From DASYTH01 sp045806965 (GTDB lineage Bacteria > Actinomycetota > Actinomycetes > Mycobacteriales > Pseudonocardiaceae): a stretch of DNA of 64,000 bases. The notes beneath the pieces are model-generated. The model saw only the letters and a program-made list of their open reading frames with translations, was not told the DNA's origin and ran no database searches. Position 1 is the stretch's first letter, and each line of letters starts with the position of its first letter. Location: the NCBI GenBank assembly GCA_045806965.1, contig JBJMIG010000099.1, positions 115,097 to 179,096 on the forward strand. The letters are read 5' to 3'. The position numbers and the translations under genes were made by a program. Of this stretch, positions 34,938-44,868 are shown piece by piece.

Positions 34938-35321
34938 ATGTCGGCCGTGACCTCGGAAGCCGCTCCGGAGACGTTGCCGGCTGCCGAGCACTCACCGGAC
35001 CGGCCCGCCGTCGCGGCAACGGTTCAGTACCCCAGCCGGACCTTGACCGCCGCCGGCGACCTGCTGCGCGCCTTGGCCGCGCCGGTCCGCATCGCCATCG
35101 TGCTCGAGCTGCGGGTCGCGGACCGGTGCGTACACGAACTGGTCGACGCGCTCGGGGTGGCCCAGCCGCTGATCAGCCAACACCTGCGGGTCCTCAAGAC
35201 GGCCGGGGTGGTGCGCGGCGAGCGACACGGCCGCGAGGTGGTGTATCAGCTTGTGGACGAGCACCTTGCGCATATCGTGGTCGATGCTGCCGCCCACGCG
35301 GAGGAAGGTGCCCAACGGTGA
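34938..35321 (+). CDS. smtB: ArsR/SmtB-family zinc-sensing repressor
   Basis: A 127-residue winged-helix repressor that should leave DNA when zinc is in excess. LRALAAPVRIAIVLELRV and VHELVDALGVAQPLISQHLRVLKTAGVV form the DNA-binding region. The alpha5 zinc site is perfect: DEHLAHIVVDAAAHAEE fits D-x-H-x10-H-x2-E. ATG at 34938 follows GAGGA. Its stop overlaps the GTG of zur (GTGA), so the two zinc regulators are co-translated, as in M. tuberculosis (Rv2358-Rv2359). Autoregulation is expected from the family, but I could not find a clear operator upstream. Confidence 0.93.
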   Translation: MSAVTSEAAPETLPAAEHSPDRPAVAATVQYPSRTLTAAGDLLRALAAPVRIAIVLELRVADRCVHELVDALGVAQPLISQHLRVLKTAGVVRGERHGREVVYQLVDEHLAHIVVDAAAHAEEGAQR

Positions 35322-35734
35322 CCGCTACCGGCCCTACCTCGCCGGCCGTGCCCGGCCGCCGGTCGACCCGGCAACGCACCGCGGTTGCCGAGTTGCTCGA
35401 CCAGACCAGCGACTTCCGCTCGGCGCAGGAGCTGCACGAAGAGCTCCGCAAACGCGGTCAGGGCATCGGCCTGACCACGGTCTACCGCACCTTGCAGTCG
35501 TTAGCGGATGCCGGCGAGATCGACATGCTGCGCACCGACACCGGTGAGGCCGTTTACCGCCGCTGCTCCGACCACCACCATCATCACCTGGTCTGCCGGG
35601 TCTGCGGCCGGACCGTGGAGGTCGAAGGCCCCGCGGTGGAACACTGGGCCGAGCGCGTGGCCGCCGAAAACGGCTTCTCCGCCGTCAGTCACACCGTAGA
35701 AGTCTTCGGCACCTGCGCCACCTGCGCCGGATAG
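35318..35734 (+). CDS. zur: Zinc uptake regulator Zur (Fur family)
   Basis: The 138-residue Fur-family repressor shuts zinc-uptake genes when zinc-loaded. The wHTH is in RSTRQRTAVAELLDQTSDFRSAQELHEEL and GIGLTTVYRTLQSLADAGEIDML. The metal domain has the His cluster DHHHHHLVCRVCG and a second CATC pair at the C-terminus, giving the structural C-x2-C plus C-x2-C zinc site. GTG at 35318 overlaps the smtB stop by 4 nt. Zur rather than Fur or PerR is chosen from the smtB linkage and the short length. Confidence 0.93.
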   Translation: MTATGPTSPAVPGRRSTRQRTAVAELLDQTSDFRSAQELHEELRKRGQGIGLTTVYRTLQSLADAGEIDMLRTDTGEAVYRRCSDHHHHHLVCRVCGRTVEVEGPAVEHWAERVAAENGFSAVSHTVEVFGTCATCAG

Positions 35735-35877
35735 CGACACCGGCACACGGCGGCGGGCGGCTGCGCCCCGGCACCGACGGTCGGGCTCCGGACCACGGTC
35801 GCCGGATCGGATCGCTGACGTTGACTGGGGTTCCGGCCGTGCGGGGAGCGACCGGAACCCCGGTTGGGGCGGCGCGG

Positions 35878-37314
<1,437 letters not shown>

Positions 37315-37317
37315 AAC

Positions 37318-38199
37318 TCACCCCTTCACGGCACCTTGCATGATCCCGGCCACGATCTGGCGGCCGAGCAGAACCAGAATGATCAAAATGGGAATGGTGG
37401 CCAGCGTCGTGCCGGCGAGCACCAGGGAATAGTCGACGTAGTAGCCGCTCTGTAGCTTCTCCAGCGCCACCTGCACGGTCGGGTTGTCAGCGCTGAGCAC
37501 GATCAGCGGCCACATGAAGTCGTTCCAGGACGTCATGAACGTGAACATGGCGAGGAACGCCGCGGCTGGCCGAACCGCGGGCAGGCAGACGTGCCAATAG
37601 GTGCGGATCATGCTGCAACCGTCTACTCTGGCCGCTTCGATCAGCTCGTACGGCACCACCTGCATGGTGTATTGCCGCATCCAGAACACACCGAGCGCGG
37701 TGACCAGGTTGGGCACCATCACCGACCACAGCGTGCCGGTCCAGCCGAGCCGGCCCATCGCGATGTAGAGCGGGATGATGCCGAGTTGCGTTGGCACCGC
37801 AAGCGTGGCCACCACGAACACGAACAGCGCGTTGCGACCGCGGAAGCGCAACTTGGCGAAGGCGAACCCGGCGAGCGTGGAGAAGAACACCGTGGTGACC
37901 GTGACCGTGACGCCGACGATCACGCTGTTGCCCAACGCCCGCCAGAACGCCACCGTGTCGAACACCCGGCTGGCGTTGTGGATGAAGTTCCCGCCCGGCA
38001 GCAGCGGCGGAACCTTCTGGGTGAGCATGGACGGATCCCGGCTGGCCACCAGGAACGACCAGTAGAGCGGAAACGCCGAGCCGAGCAGGAACGCGATCAG
38101 CAGGCCGTAGACCCAGAACCGGGCCCGCCGGTCCCCAAAGCCCCGGCGCCCCCTGGACGCCGGGGCCGGCCTGCGGAAAACCATCGTCAGCGCGGTCAT
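37318..38199 (-). CDS. cebG: Cello-oligosaccharide ABC transporter permease CebG
   Basis: The 293-residue MalG-type permease has six membrane helices. The EAA loop ELIEAARVDGCSMIRTYWHVCLP contacts the ATPase (MsiK in streptomycetes). No ATPase gene is in the operon, which fits CebEFG systems that share a remote MsiK. The start overlaps the cebF stop by 4 nt (ATGA). The assignment to Ceb rather than another sugar rests on operon context and CebR boxes. Confidence 0.9.
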   Translation of the reverse strand: MTALTMVFRRPAPASRGRRGFGDRRARFWVYGLLIAFLLGSAFPLYWSFLVASRDPSMLTQKVPPLLPGGNFIHNASRVFDTVAFWRALGNSVIVGVTVTVTTVFFSTLAGFAFAKLRFRGRNALFVFVVATLAVPTQLGIIPLYIAMGRLGWTGTLWSVMVPNLVTALGVFWMRQYTMQVVPYELIEAARVDGCSMIRTYWHVCLPAVRPAAAFLAMFTFMTSWNDFMWPLIVLSADNPTVQVALEKLQSGYYVDYSLVLAGTTLATIPILIILVLLGRQIVAGIMQGAVKG

Positions 38200-39191
38200 C
38201 GGTCCAACTCCCCGCCCGACGCGATCCGTCTGGTCAACACGAAGTTGATCAGTGCGACGACGATGATCACGAGAAACAGCATCCAGGCGATGGCCGAGGC
38301 ATAGCCGAGGTGCTGGGTCTCAAACCCCGACTGGTACAGGTAGAGCGTGACGGTCTGGAACTGGTTCTCCGGGCCGCCGTTGTTCGAGCCGGGCATGTCG
38401 GAGAACAGCTTCGGCTCGGTGAAGATCTGCAGTCCGCCGATGGTCGACGTGATGATCACGAAGATCAACGTGGGACGCAGCAACGGCAGCACCACGCTGA
38501 CGAACCGGCGCACCGCGTTGGCGCCGTCCACCACGGCGGCCTCGATCAGATCCCGAGGGATGGCCTGCATGGCGGCAAGCACGATCAGCGTGTTGTAGCC
38601 GGTCCAGCGCCAGTTCACCATGATCGAGATGGCGACGTGGCTGGCGAACCGGTTGTTCTGCCAGTTGACGGGGTCCAGGCCGAGGGTCTGGAGGATCCCG
38701 TTGACCAGGCCGTACTGCACGCCGAACAGGTTGCCGAAGATGATGCCGACGGCCACGAGGCTGGCCACGTACGGGATGAGCACCCCGACCCGCCAGCCGG
38801 TGGTCGCCCGCAGCCGGGTGTTGAGCAGCGCCGCCAGCAGCACCGCCACCACGATCTGCGGGCCGCTGGAGAGCACGAAGATGCTCACCGTGTTGGTCAG
38901 CGTCCGCCAGAACTGCTCGTCGCCGAACAGCGTGACGTAGTTCTCCAGACCGATGAACTTGCCCGTCTCGTCGAGCAGGTCCCAGTCGAACAGCGACACG
39001 TAGGCCGTGAACAGCAGTGGGAACAGGCCGATCACGCCGAACAGGATGAAGAACGGCGCGATGTAGAGATAGGGCGAGAACTTCACGTCGGCGATCGAGA
39101 GCCGCTGCCGGAGGGTCAGCCGGGTCGGCGGTCTCTCTGGAGGGAAGGACTCCGCCGGTGGCGACACCGGTCTGGTGATCGTTTCCGACAT
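38196..39191 (-). CDS. cebF: Cello-oligosaccharide ABC transporter permease CebF
   Basis: The 331-residue MalF-type permease starts with a proline-rich cytosolic leader (about 40 residues), then six helices, beginning FSPYLYIAPFFILFGVIGLFPLLF. The EAA loop is DLIEAAVVDGANAVRRFVSVVLP. It partners CebG to form the membrane channel. The gene lies 83 bp downstream of cebE, room for an RNA-processing or attenuation hairpin between the binding-protein gene and the permeases. Confidence 0.9.
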   Translation of the reverse strand: MSETITRPVSPPAESFPPERPPTRLTLRQRLSIADVKFSPYLYIAPFFILFGVIGLFPLLFTAYVSLFDWDLLDETGKFIGLENYVTLFGDEQFWRTLTNTVSIFVLSSGPQIVVAVLLAALLNTRLRATTGWRVGVLIPYVASLVAVGIIFGNLFGVQYGLVNGILQTLGLDPVNWQNNRFASHVAISIMVNWRWTGYNTLIVLAAMQAIPRDLIEAAVVDGANAVRRFVSVVLPLLRPTLIFVIITSTIGGLQIFTEPKLFSDMPGSNNGGPENQFQTVTLYLYQSGFETQHLGYASAIAWMLFLVIIVVALINFVLTRRIASGGELDR

Positions 39192-39274
39192 GCGACTTCC
39201 TCTCGCGTGGCCACCACGTGGTTTCGCGTCCGGTCCGGCGGGGCGAGCCCTACCGAACCGGACGCGACGATCTC

Positions 39275-40582
39275 CTACTTGGCGATCTTCTTCGCGGCGT
39301 CGACGGCCTGCTTCCAGCCTTCCTCCGCGGACTTACCGCCTTCCACGGCCTGCAACGCAGGGCTGGTCGCATTCTCCTGGATCTGCCCGTCACCCGGGCC
39401 CTTGTACTGCGCCTTGCCGACCTTGCGCGCCTGCTTGGCGAACAGCTCGCCGGCCTTGACGTTGCCGAAGTAGTCGTTCGTGGTGCTCAGCAGATCGCTC
39501 GACTCCAGCGCCTTGACCTGGCTCGGGAAGTTGCCCGTGGTCTTGAACGCCTTGACCTGCTGCTCCGGCGCGGTCAGCCAGGCGGCCAGCTCAGCGGCCT
39601 CCTTGGGGTGCTTGCTCTGCTTGGGCACGGCGAGGTACGAGCCGCCCCAGTTGCCGCCGCCCTCCGGGAAGGCGTCGGTGACGGCCCACTTGCCGGCGTT
39701 CTCCGGTCCGGCCTGTCCCTTGATCACGCCGAGCATCCAGGAGGGGCAGGTCTTGGTGGCGAACGCACCGGTCTTGAACCCGCTGTTCCACTCGTTGGAG
39801 AAGGCGACGAGCTTGGCGGTCTGGCCGCGCGAGCCTGCCGCGGTCACCTTGTCCCAGTTCTGCTTGATCTTGGGATTGCTCTCGATCGCCAGCTTGTCGT
39901 TCTTGTCGATGTAGCCGGTCTCGAGCTGGTTGACCATGGCGTTGAAGATCTGCGAGTCGCTGTCGAACCACGGCTTCTTGGTCTTCTGCACGTAGGCGTC
40001 GCCGGCCGCGAAGTAGGAGTCCCAGCTCGCGAACATCGACTTGACCTGCTCCGGGTCGGACGGCATGCCGGCCGCATCCAGCAGGTCCTTGCGATAGCAC
40101 ATGGCCAGCGGACCGATGTCGGTGCCGTACCCGATCAGCGTGCCGTCCTTGGCCTTGGCCGCCTCGTACTTCCAGTCCAGCCAGCGGTCCTTGGAGGCGT
40201 CCTTCGGACCGATCTGCTCGAGGTTGTTGAACAGGTTCGGCTTGCTGAGCACGTCGGAGAGGTGGCCCTCTTCGATGGCCACCACGTCCTCGAGGCCCGA
40301 CCCGCCCGCCAGCTTGGTTAACAGCGCCGTGTGGTACGGCCCGCCCTGGCCGGTCTTGTTGTGCTTGATGGTTACGTTCGGATGAAGGTTGTGGTATTCG
40401 GTGAGCAGGTCCTCGTAGCCGAACTCCGTGAACGTGGCAATGGAAAGGTCCACGTTGGCGTTGCTGCTGCCGGTCGACCCACCGGACCCGCCCGAGCCGC
40501 TGTCGCTGCCACAGGCCGTCATCCCGCCCACCGTGGCCAGGGCGATCGCGCCGATGAACGCCCTTCCTAGCTGTTGTCGCAC
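39275..40582 (-). CDS. cebE: Cello-oligosaccharide-binding lipoprotein CebE
   Basis: The 435-residue extracellular solute-binding protein (family 1) has a lipoprotein signal peptide ending GGMTACGS, with the lipidated Cys at residue 24. A Gly/Ser linker follows, then the two-lobed binding domain (FTEFGYEDLLTEYHNLHPNV and KWAVTDAFPEGGGNWGGSYLAVPKQS). It captures cellobiose or cellotriose at the cell surface. GTG at 40582 has AAGGGG 6 nt upstream. A perfect CebR palindrome lies 27 bp before the start. Confidence 0.92.
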   Translation of the reverse strand: MRQQLGRAFIGAIALATVGGMTACGSDSGSGGSGGSTGSSNANVDLSIATFTEFGYEDLLTEYHNLHPNVTIKHNKTGQGGPYHTALLTKLAGGSGLEDVVAIEEGHLSDVLSKPNLFNNLEQIGPKDASKDRWLDWKYEAAKAKDGTLIGYGTDIGPLAMCYRKDLLDAAGMPSDPEQVKSMFASWDSYFAAGDAYVQKTKKPWFDSDSQIFNAMVNQLETGYIDKNDKLAIESNPKIKQNWDKVTAAGSRGQTAKLVAFSNEWNSGFKTGAFATKTCPSWMLGVIKGQAGPENAGKWAVTDAFPEGGGNWGGSYLAVPKQSKHPKEAAELAAWLTAPEQQVKAFKTTGNFPSQVKALESSDLLSTTNDYFGNVKAGELFAKQARKVGKAQYKGPGDGQIQENATSPALQAVEGGKSAEEGWKQAVDAAKKIAK

Positions 40583-40608
40583 GTCAAACCCCTTGCTGAC
40601 GGATGGGG

Positions 40609-40630
40609 ATTCTGGGAGCGCTCCCAGAAT
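40609..40630. promoter_or_regulatory. CebR operator of cebEFG-bglC (perfect palindrome)
   Basis: The half-site ATTCTGGGAGC (40609-40619) is followed by its exact complement, giving a 22-bp palindrome. Its core TGGGAGCGCTCCCA is the known 14-bp CebR box of Streptomyces. It lies 27 bp upstream of the cebE start codon, where it would block transcription until cellobiose or cellotriose binds CebR. Confidence 0.92.
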
Positions 40631-40700
40631 TTGTGGGGCTGAGTGTGTCCCCGACCACCACGTATGTCAAGGCGTTGTGCAACTTGTGTTACGTCTTCGT

Positions 40701-40728
40701 TTGAGAGCGCTCCCAGATCCGGTACGCT
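40701..40728 (+). promoter_or_regulatory. Probable cebR promoter
   Basis: TTGAGA (40701-40706) and TACGCT (40723-40728) are separated by 16 bp and lie 7 nt before the cebR GTG. Together with the lack of a ribosome site, this predicts a leaderless transcript. The -35 element is inside the second CebR box. Confidence 0.65.
40702..40715. promoter_or_regulatory. Second CebR box, overlapping the cebR promoter
   Basis: TGAGAGCGCTCCCA differs from the perfect 14-bp CebR box at one position. It covers the -35 region of cebR, which predicts autorepression. It is weaker than the operator at 40609-40630 because its symmetry is broken at one base. Confidence 0.85.
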
Positions 40729-40735
40729 ACGCCTC

Positions 40736-41767
40736 GTGGTAGCCGGACCGAGCCAAGACGAACGTCCTACCCTCGAGGACGTCGCCGCTTACGCGGGCGT
40801 CTCACGCTCGACCGCGTCGCGAGCATTGAACGACGACGCGTACGTCAGCAGCCGGTCACGGGAGGTAGTCCTCGCCGCGGCGGCGGCTCTCGGCTACTCA
40901 CCTAACCATGCCGCCCGTTCTCTCGTCACGAAACGCACCGGCGGCGTGGCGCTGGTGTTGTCCGAGCCAGAGGCCCGGGTGCTCGACGACCCTTACTTCC
41001 CCTCCGTGATGCACGGCGCGTTCCGCGAGCTGTCCGCGGCGGGCATGCAGATGCTGCTGATGTTCGTGGACACCCGCGACGACGTACCGCGCACGATCCG
41101 CTTCCTTGAGGGCGGGCACGTGGACGGCGCGCTGGTCGTCGCGCCGCACAAGGGTGATCCACTGCCGACGGCGCTGCGGCTGCTGCGGCTGCCGGTGGTG
41201 TTCGGCGGCCGGCCCGGCACGATCAGCCGCGGCATTCACACCGTCGACTTCGACAACCAGGGCGGCGCCCGGATGGCCGTCGAGTACCTGCTCGGCACCG
41301 GCCGCCGGCGCATCTGCACGGTCACCGGGATGGTTGACCACCCCGCCGCCCGGGACCGGTTCATCGGCTGGCAGGACACGCTCATCTCGTCCGGCCAGAA
41401 CCCCGATGACATGCACGAGTCCGGCGACTTCACCCTGGAGGGCGGGGAACGAGCGATGCGTGCCCTGCTCGACCGGTATCCGGACGTGGACGCGGTGTTC
41501 GCGGCCAGCGACCCGATGGCGGCCGGCGCCATGCGCGCGCTGCTCGCCTCCGGCCGCCGGATCCCGGACGACGTGGCGGTGGTCGGTTTCGACGACAACC
41601 CGGCGCTCGCACCGGCCATGAACCCGCCGCTGACCTCGGTACACCAGGACCCGCGCGAGCAGATCCACCAGATGGTGCGCACCCTGATGGCGCTGCTGGC
41701 CGGGGAACCGGTCCGGCCCGGCACCAAGATGCTGCCGGTTTCGATCATCCACCGCGGCTCGGCCTGA
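40736..41767 (+). CDS. cebR: LacI-family repressor CebR
   Basis: The 343-residue repressor has the LacI helix-turn-helix (TLEDVAAYAGVSRSTASRALNDDAYVS) and hinge (LGYSPNHAARSLVTKRTG). A periplasmic-binding-like effector domain follows (GIHTVDFDNQGGARMAVEYLLGTG, AVFAASDPMAAGAMRAL, VAVVGFDDNPALA). It should release DNA on binding cellobiose or cellotriose. GTG at 40736 gives MVAGPSQDERPTLEDVA and lies 7 nt after a -10-like TACGCT. Its divergence from cebE and the two boxes in between support the specific name. Confidence 0.93.
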   Translation: MVAGPSQDERPTLEDVAAYAGVSRSTASRALNDDAYVSSRSREVVLAAAAALGYSPNHAARSLVTKRTGGVALVLSEPEARVLDDPYFPSVMHGAFRELSAAGMQMLLMFVDTRDDVPRTIRFLEGGHVDGALVVAPHKGDPLPTALRLLRLPVVFGGRPGTISRGIHTVDFDNQGGARMAVEYLLGTGRRRICTVTGMVDHPAARDRFIGWQDTLISSGQNPDDMHESGDFTLEGGERAMRALLDRYPDVDAVFAASDPMAAGAMRALLASGRRIPDDVAVVGFDDNPALAPAMNPPLTSVHQDPREQIHQMVRTLMALLAGEPVRPGTKMLPVSIIHRGSA

Positions 41768-41771
41768 CCGG

Positions 41772-42521
41772 TCAGTGCTCGTAGGGGTCCTCGGGCTGGG
41801 CGACCTGGGTCAGGTCCACGACGGTGGCCGATGGCACGTAGTCGTTGGTCTTGGTCGCGCTGCCGGGTTGCACGGTGACCACGGCTTCGACCCAGGTGTC
41901 GTCGCCGAGCCCCCCGAGCTCCGGGCCGTCCGCCAGCCGGACCTTGACCGGAAAGGCGTCCGCGGCGCAGCAGGCGATGGCCAGCCGGGCAAGGTAGATC
42001 ACGTCGCGGTCGTGTACCACGAAGCCGGTCAGCCTGATCTGCCGGTCATCGAGCGAATGGCCGCTGTCCCAGGCCGCCCTGGCGGAGAACTCGCTCATCG
42101 GCAGCGCGAGCACCGCGTCCTTGGGCAGCGGCGGGAACACCTCGGTGCCGCCGACGGCGGCGGCGGACCGGTTGGTGGTGGCCGCGCGCTGCACCGAGTC
42201 GGCGCCGAGGGCCGGCGGGGCGACCAGGAACACCGCGAGCACGGGCAGCAGGAGCAGCCAGGCCGTGGATGACGCGTGCCGGTGCCCGGCATGCCCCTCG
42301 ACCATGCCGCCGGGCTGGTCCCGACGGGGTTCGGCACGCTGCGCGGCGATCAGGTCGCGGCCGATCGAGACCAGGGCGAGCAGCACGACCACCGCGCCGG
42401 CGGCGATCAGCAACCACTTGTGCGACGGCTTGACGTAGCGCAGGAACGTGCCGGTCATGGCGAGCTTCAGCAGTGCGCCGCCGAGCAGCACCAGCAGGAT
42501 GTTCTGGGTCTCGCGCCTCAT
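41772..42521 (-). CDS. TIGR03943 family membrane protein (YcgQ-like)
   Basis: The 249-residue protein has two N-terminal hydrophobic helices (NILLVLLGGALLKLAMTGTF and KWLLIAAGAVVVLLALVSIG) and a His-rich segment EGHAGHRHAS. A third helix (AWLLLLPVLAVFLVAPPALG) leads to a C-terminal domain with RQIRLTGFVVHDRDVIYLARLAIACCAADAFPVKV, the family signature. It is coupled to the upstream permease by a 4-nt ATGA overlap. The pair is often linked to metal homeostasis, and here it lies near smtB and zur. The His motif and CC pair hint at metal binding, but the function is unproven. Confidence 0.85.
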   Translation of the reverse strand: MRRETQNILLVLLGGALLKLAMTGTFLRYVKPSHKWLLIAAGAVVVLLALVSIGRDLIAAQRAEPRRDQPGGMVEGHAGHRHASSTAWLLLLPVLAVFLVAPPALGADSVQRAATTNRSAAAVGGTEVFPPLPKDAVLALPMSEFSARAAWDSGHSLDDRQIRLTGFVVHDRDVIYLARLAIACCAADAFPVKVRLADGPELGGLGDDTWVEAVVTVQPGSATKTNDYVPSATVVDLTQVAQPEDPYEH

Positions 42522-43537
42522 CGCACGCCGCCGAGCACGAGCACCCCGGCGAGCACCGCGCAGCCGACCGCGACCAGGAAGCTCAGCGGCGCGAAGCGCA
42601 CCGCGAAGGCCCGGCCGAACGAGCCGACCTGGAGGCTGAACAGCTTCACGTCGATCACCGGGCCGACCACGAGGAACACCAGCCGGGGTAGCAGCGGCAG
42701 CGAGGCCATCGACGCGGCGACGAACGCGTCGGCCTCGCTGCACAGGGCCAGCACCACGGCGAGCAACGCCATCACCACGATGCCGAGCACGATCTGGTCG
42801 CCGAGCGTGTTGATCCAGGTGCGCGGCACCACCACGTTGAGCAACGCGGAGGTGAGTCCGCCGATCACCAGGAACCCGCCGGCGTCGACCAGGTCGTGCC
42901 GGGCCGTCTCGGCGAACACCAGCCACCGGGATCGGCCCTCCGGTTCCGGCAGGGAGCGCATGGCCCGCTCGGCGAACCACTGCGCCTTGCCGAACCGCGC
43001 CCACAGCCAGCCCATCACCACCGCCGTGGCCATCGACCCGGCGAACCGGGCCAGCACCATCCGCGGCTCACCCGGGAACGCCACCGCCGTGGCCACCAGC
43101 ACTACCGGATTCACCGCGGGTGCGGCCAGCAGAAACGCCAGTGCCACCGAGGACGGGGCGCCCTGCAGGATCAGCCGCTTGGCGACCGGCACCGCCGCAC
43201 ACTCGCACGTCGGCAGCGCCACCCCGGCCAGCCCGGCCACGGGCACCGCGAGCACCGCCCGCCTGGGCAGCACCTTGCGCAACGTGCCGGCCGACACGAA
43301 CGCCGCGATCGCGCCGCTGATCAACACCCCGACCACGAGGAACGGCAAGGCCTGGGTGCACACGGCCACGAACACCGTGGCCCCGGTGCGGATCGCCGGC
43401 ACGTCCAGGATCCGGCCCAGCCAGCTCTGCCCCACCAGCGCGAGCACCAGCAGCACGCAGAGCACCTCGAGCGAGGTGACCCGTAACCGCCGCCTCGGCG
43501 GGCTGGGCGCCTCCGGCTCTCGGACGGCGGTACTCAC
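42518..43537 (-). CDS. UPF0718/YraQ-type permease
   Basis: The 339-residue membrane protein has about eight to ten helices. GVALPTCECAAVPVAKRLILQGAPSSVALAFLLAAPAVNPVVL is the family signature, with the conserved cysteine pair (TCECA in the first half) and paired APAVNP loops; CSEADAFVAASM and VGPVIDVKL repeat the pattern. Family members are proposed transporters, in some genomes linked to metals. GTG at 43537 overlaps the stop of the upstream gene (GTGA), and its own stop overlaps the TIGR03943 gene, so these two genes are translationally tied to the uppS block. Confidence 0.87.
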   Translation of the reverse strand: MSTAVREPEAPSPPRRRLRVTSLEVLCVLLVLALVGQSWLGRILDVPAIRTGATVFVAVCTQALPFLVVGVLISGAIAAFVSAGTLRKVLPRRAVLAVPVAGLAGVALPTCECAAVPVAKRLILQGAPSSVALAFLLAAPAVNPVVLVATAVAFPGEPRMVLARFAGSMATAVVMGWLWARFGKAQWFAERAMRSLPEPEGRSRWLVFAETARHDLVDAGGFLVIGGLTSALLNVVVPRTWINTLGDQIVLGIVVMALLAVVLALCSEADAFVAASMASLPLLPRLVFLVVGPVIDVKLFSLQVGSFGRAFAVRFAPLSFLVAVGCAVLAGVLVLGGVR

Positions 43538-43947
43538 CTGGCGGATCCTGCCAGGAGTTCGGTGCGCAGCTGAGATGCGGTGGACACGACGAGCATGAGC
43601 AGCGTGCCGAGCGCGCTCACCGACAGCCCGTCGGCGGGGAACGCGTAGCGCAGCGTCACATCCATGCCATGGTCGGTGTGCACGACGCCGAGCGTGCCGA
43701 ACAACCCCTGGCCGGCCCGCTCCGCCGCGGACACCGCGAGGGCCGGGTCGTCCGGCAGGTCCCAGGCGACCACACAGGTCAGGCTGAGCAGGGTCAGACC
43801 CTCGGCGATCTCCATGCCCTGCACCGCGCAGGGAACGTCGCTGTGCCGGAAGGTCAGTGCGCCGTCCTGGTCGACGTGCACCTCGTGGTACTGCTCGAGC
43901 GATTGCCTGGTCCTGGTGAGCAGCTCGCTGGTGGTGCGATCGGTCAA
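43534..43947 (-). CDS. YbjN/T3SS-chaperone-like domain protein (Rv2360c-like)
   Basis: The 137-residue soluble protein begins TDRTTSELLTRTRQSLEQYHEVH and has the HVDQDGALTFRHSDVPCAVQ beta segment typical of bacterial YbjN-like proteins. The start is a TTG at 43947 that overlaps the uppS stop (TTGA) and has GGGGAG 5 nt upstream. M. tuberculosis Rv2360c occupies the same place beside uppS. Function is unknown; a chaperone-like role is inferred only from fold similarity. Confidence 0.75.
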   Translation of the reverse strand: MTDRTTSELLTRTRQSLEQYHEVHVDQDGALTFRHSDVPCAVQGMEIAEGLTLLSLTCVVAWDLPDDPALAVSAAERAGQGLFGTLGVVHTDHGMDVTLRYAFPADGLSVSALGTLLMLVVSTASQLRTELLAGSAR

Positions 43948-44819
43948 CCCCGCTCCCCCTCCTCGGGCTCGCCGGCCGGGGCACCAGCCTCGGCACCGGG
44001 TACGGCACTGGGTACGGCACTGTCTTGGGCCCCGCCGAAGCGGCGGTCCCGGCCGGCGAACTCCGCACAGGCACGCCACAGGTCCCGCCGGTCGAAGTCG
44101 GGCCACAGGATGTCCTGGAACACCAGCTCCGCGTAGGCGGACTGCCAGAGCATGAAGTTGGACGTCCGGTGCTCGCCCGACGGCCGGATGAACAGGTCCA
44201 CGTCGGGCATGTCCGGCTGGTAGAGGTGCCGCGCCACGGTCCGCTCGTCCACCTTCTCCGGATTGATCTTCCCGGCCGCCGCCAGCCGGGCGATCTTCCT
44301 GGCCGCGTCCCCGACCTCGGCCCGGCCACCGTAGTTCACGCACATCGCCAGGTGCAGCACGTCGTTGCCGTGGGTCCGGTGCTCGGCGGCCTCCAGCTCG
44401 CGGATGACGCTGCGCCACAGCCGCGGCCGGCGACCGACCCAGTGCACCCGGACCCCCATCGCGTCGAGCGTGTCGGTCCGCCGGTGGATCACGTCCCGGG
44501 AGAATCCCATCAGGAACCGCACCTCCTCGGGACTGCGCCGCCAGTTCTCCGTGGAGAACGCGTACAGCGACAGCCACCGCACCCCCAGCTCGATGCAGCC
44601 GGCCGCGACGTCGACAACCACCGCCTCGCCGCGCTTGTGCCCCTCGATCCGGGCGAGCCCGCGCTGGTTGGCCCAGCGTCCGTTGCCGTCCATCACGATC
44701 GCGACATGCCGCGGCACCAGGTCGGCCGGAATGTCCGGCGGCCGCGCGCCGGACGGATGCGGCTGCGGCGCCTGCACCGGTGCGGCCCGTTCGACCTCAG
44801 TCCTGCGCCGTCGAAGCAT
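43944..44819 (-). CDS. uppS: Isoprenyl (decaprenyl) diphosphate synthase
   Basis: A 291-residue cis-prenyltransferase (UppS/Rv2361c type) that makes the lipid carrier for peptidoglycan. HVAIVMDGNGRWANQRGLARIEGHKRG contains the catalytic Asp and diphosphate site; LYAFSTENWRRSPEEV, LSIRPSGE-like LFIRPSGEHRTSNFMLWQSAYAEL and FVFQDILWPDFD-like segments complete conserved regions III-V. ATG at 44819 is chosen; an in-frame GTG at 44837 adds six residues and neither has a clear ribosome site. A Pro/Ala/Glu-rich C-terminal tail of about 30 residues is extra. Confidence 0.93.
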   Translation of the reverse strand: MLRRRRTEVERAAPVQAPQPHPSGARPPDIPADLVPRHVAIVMDGNGRWANQRGLARIEGHKRGEAVVVDVAAGCIELGVRWLSLYAFSTENWRRSPEEVRFLMGFSRDVIHRRTDTLDAMGVRVHWVGRRPRLWRSVIRELEAAEHRTHGNDVLHLAMCVNYGGRAEVGDAARKIARLAAAGKINPEKVDERTVARHLYQPDMPDVDLFIRPSGEHRTSNFMLWQSAYAELVFQDILWPDFDRRDLWRACAEFAGRDRRFGGAQDSAVPSAVPGAEAGAPAGEPEEGERG

Positions 44820-44868
44820 GCCAAGGACGGTACCCACTGGTCGCGAAGGTGGTCCGGCAGGCAGGCGT

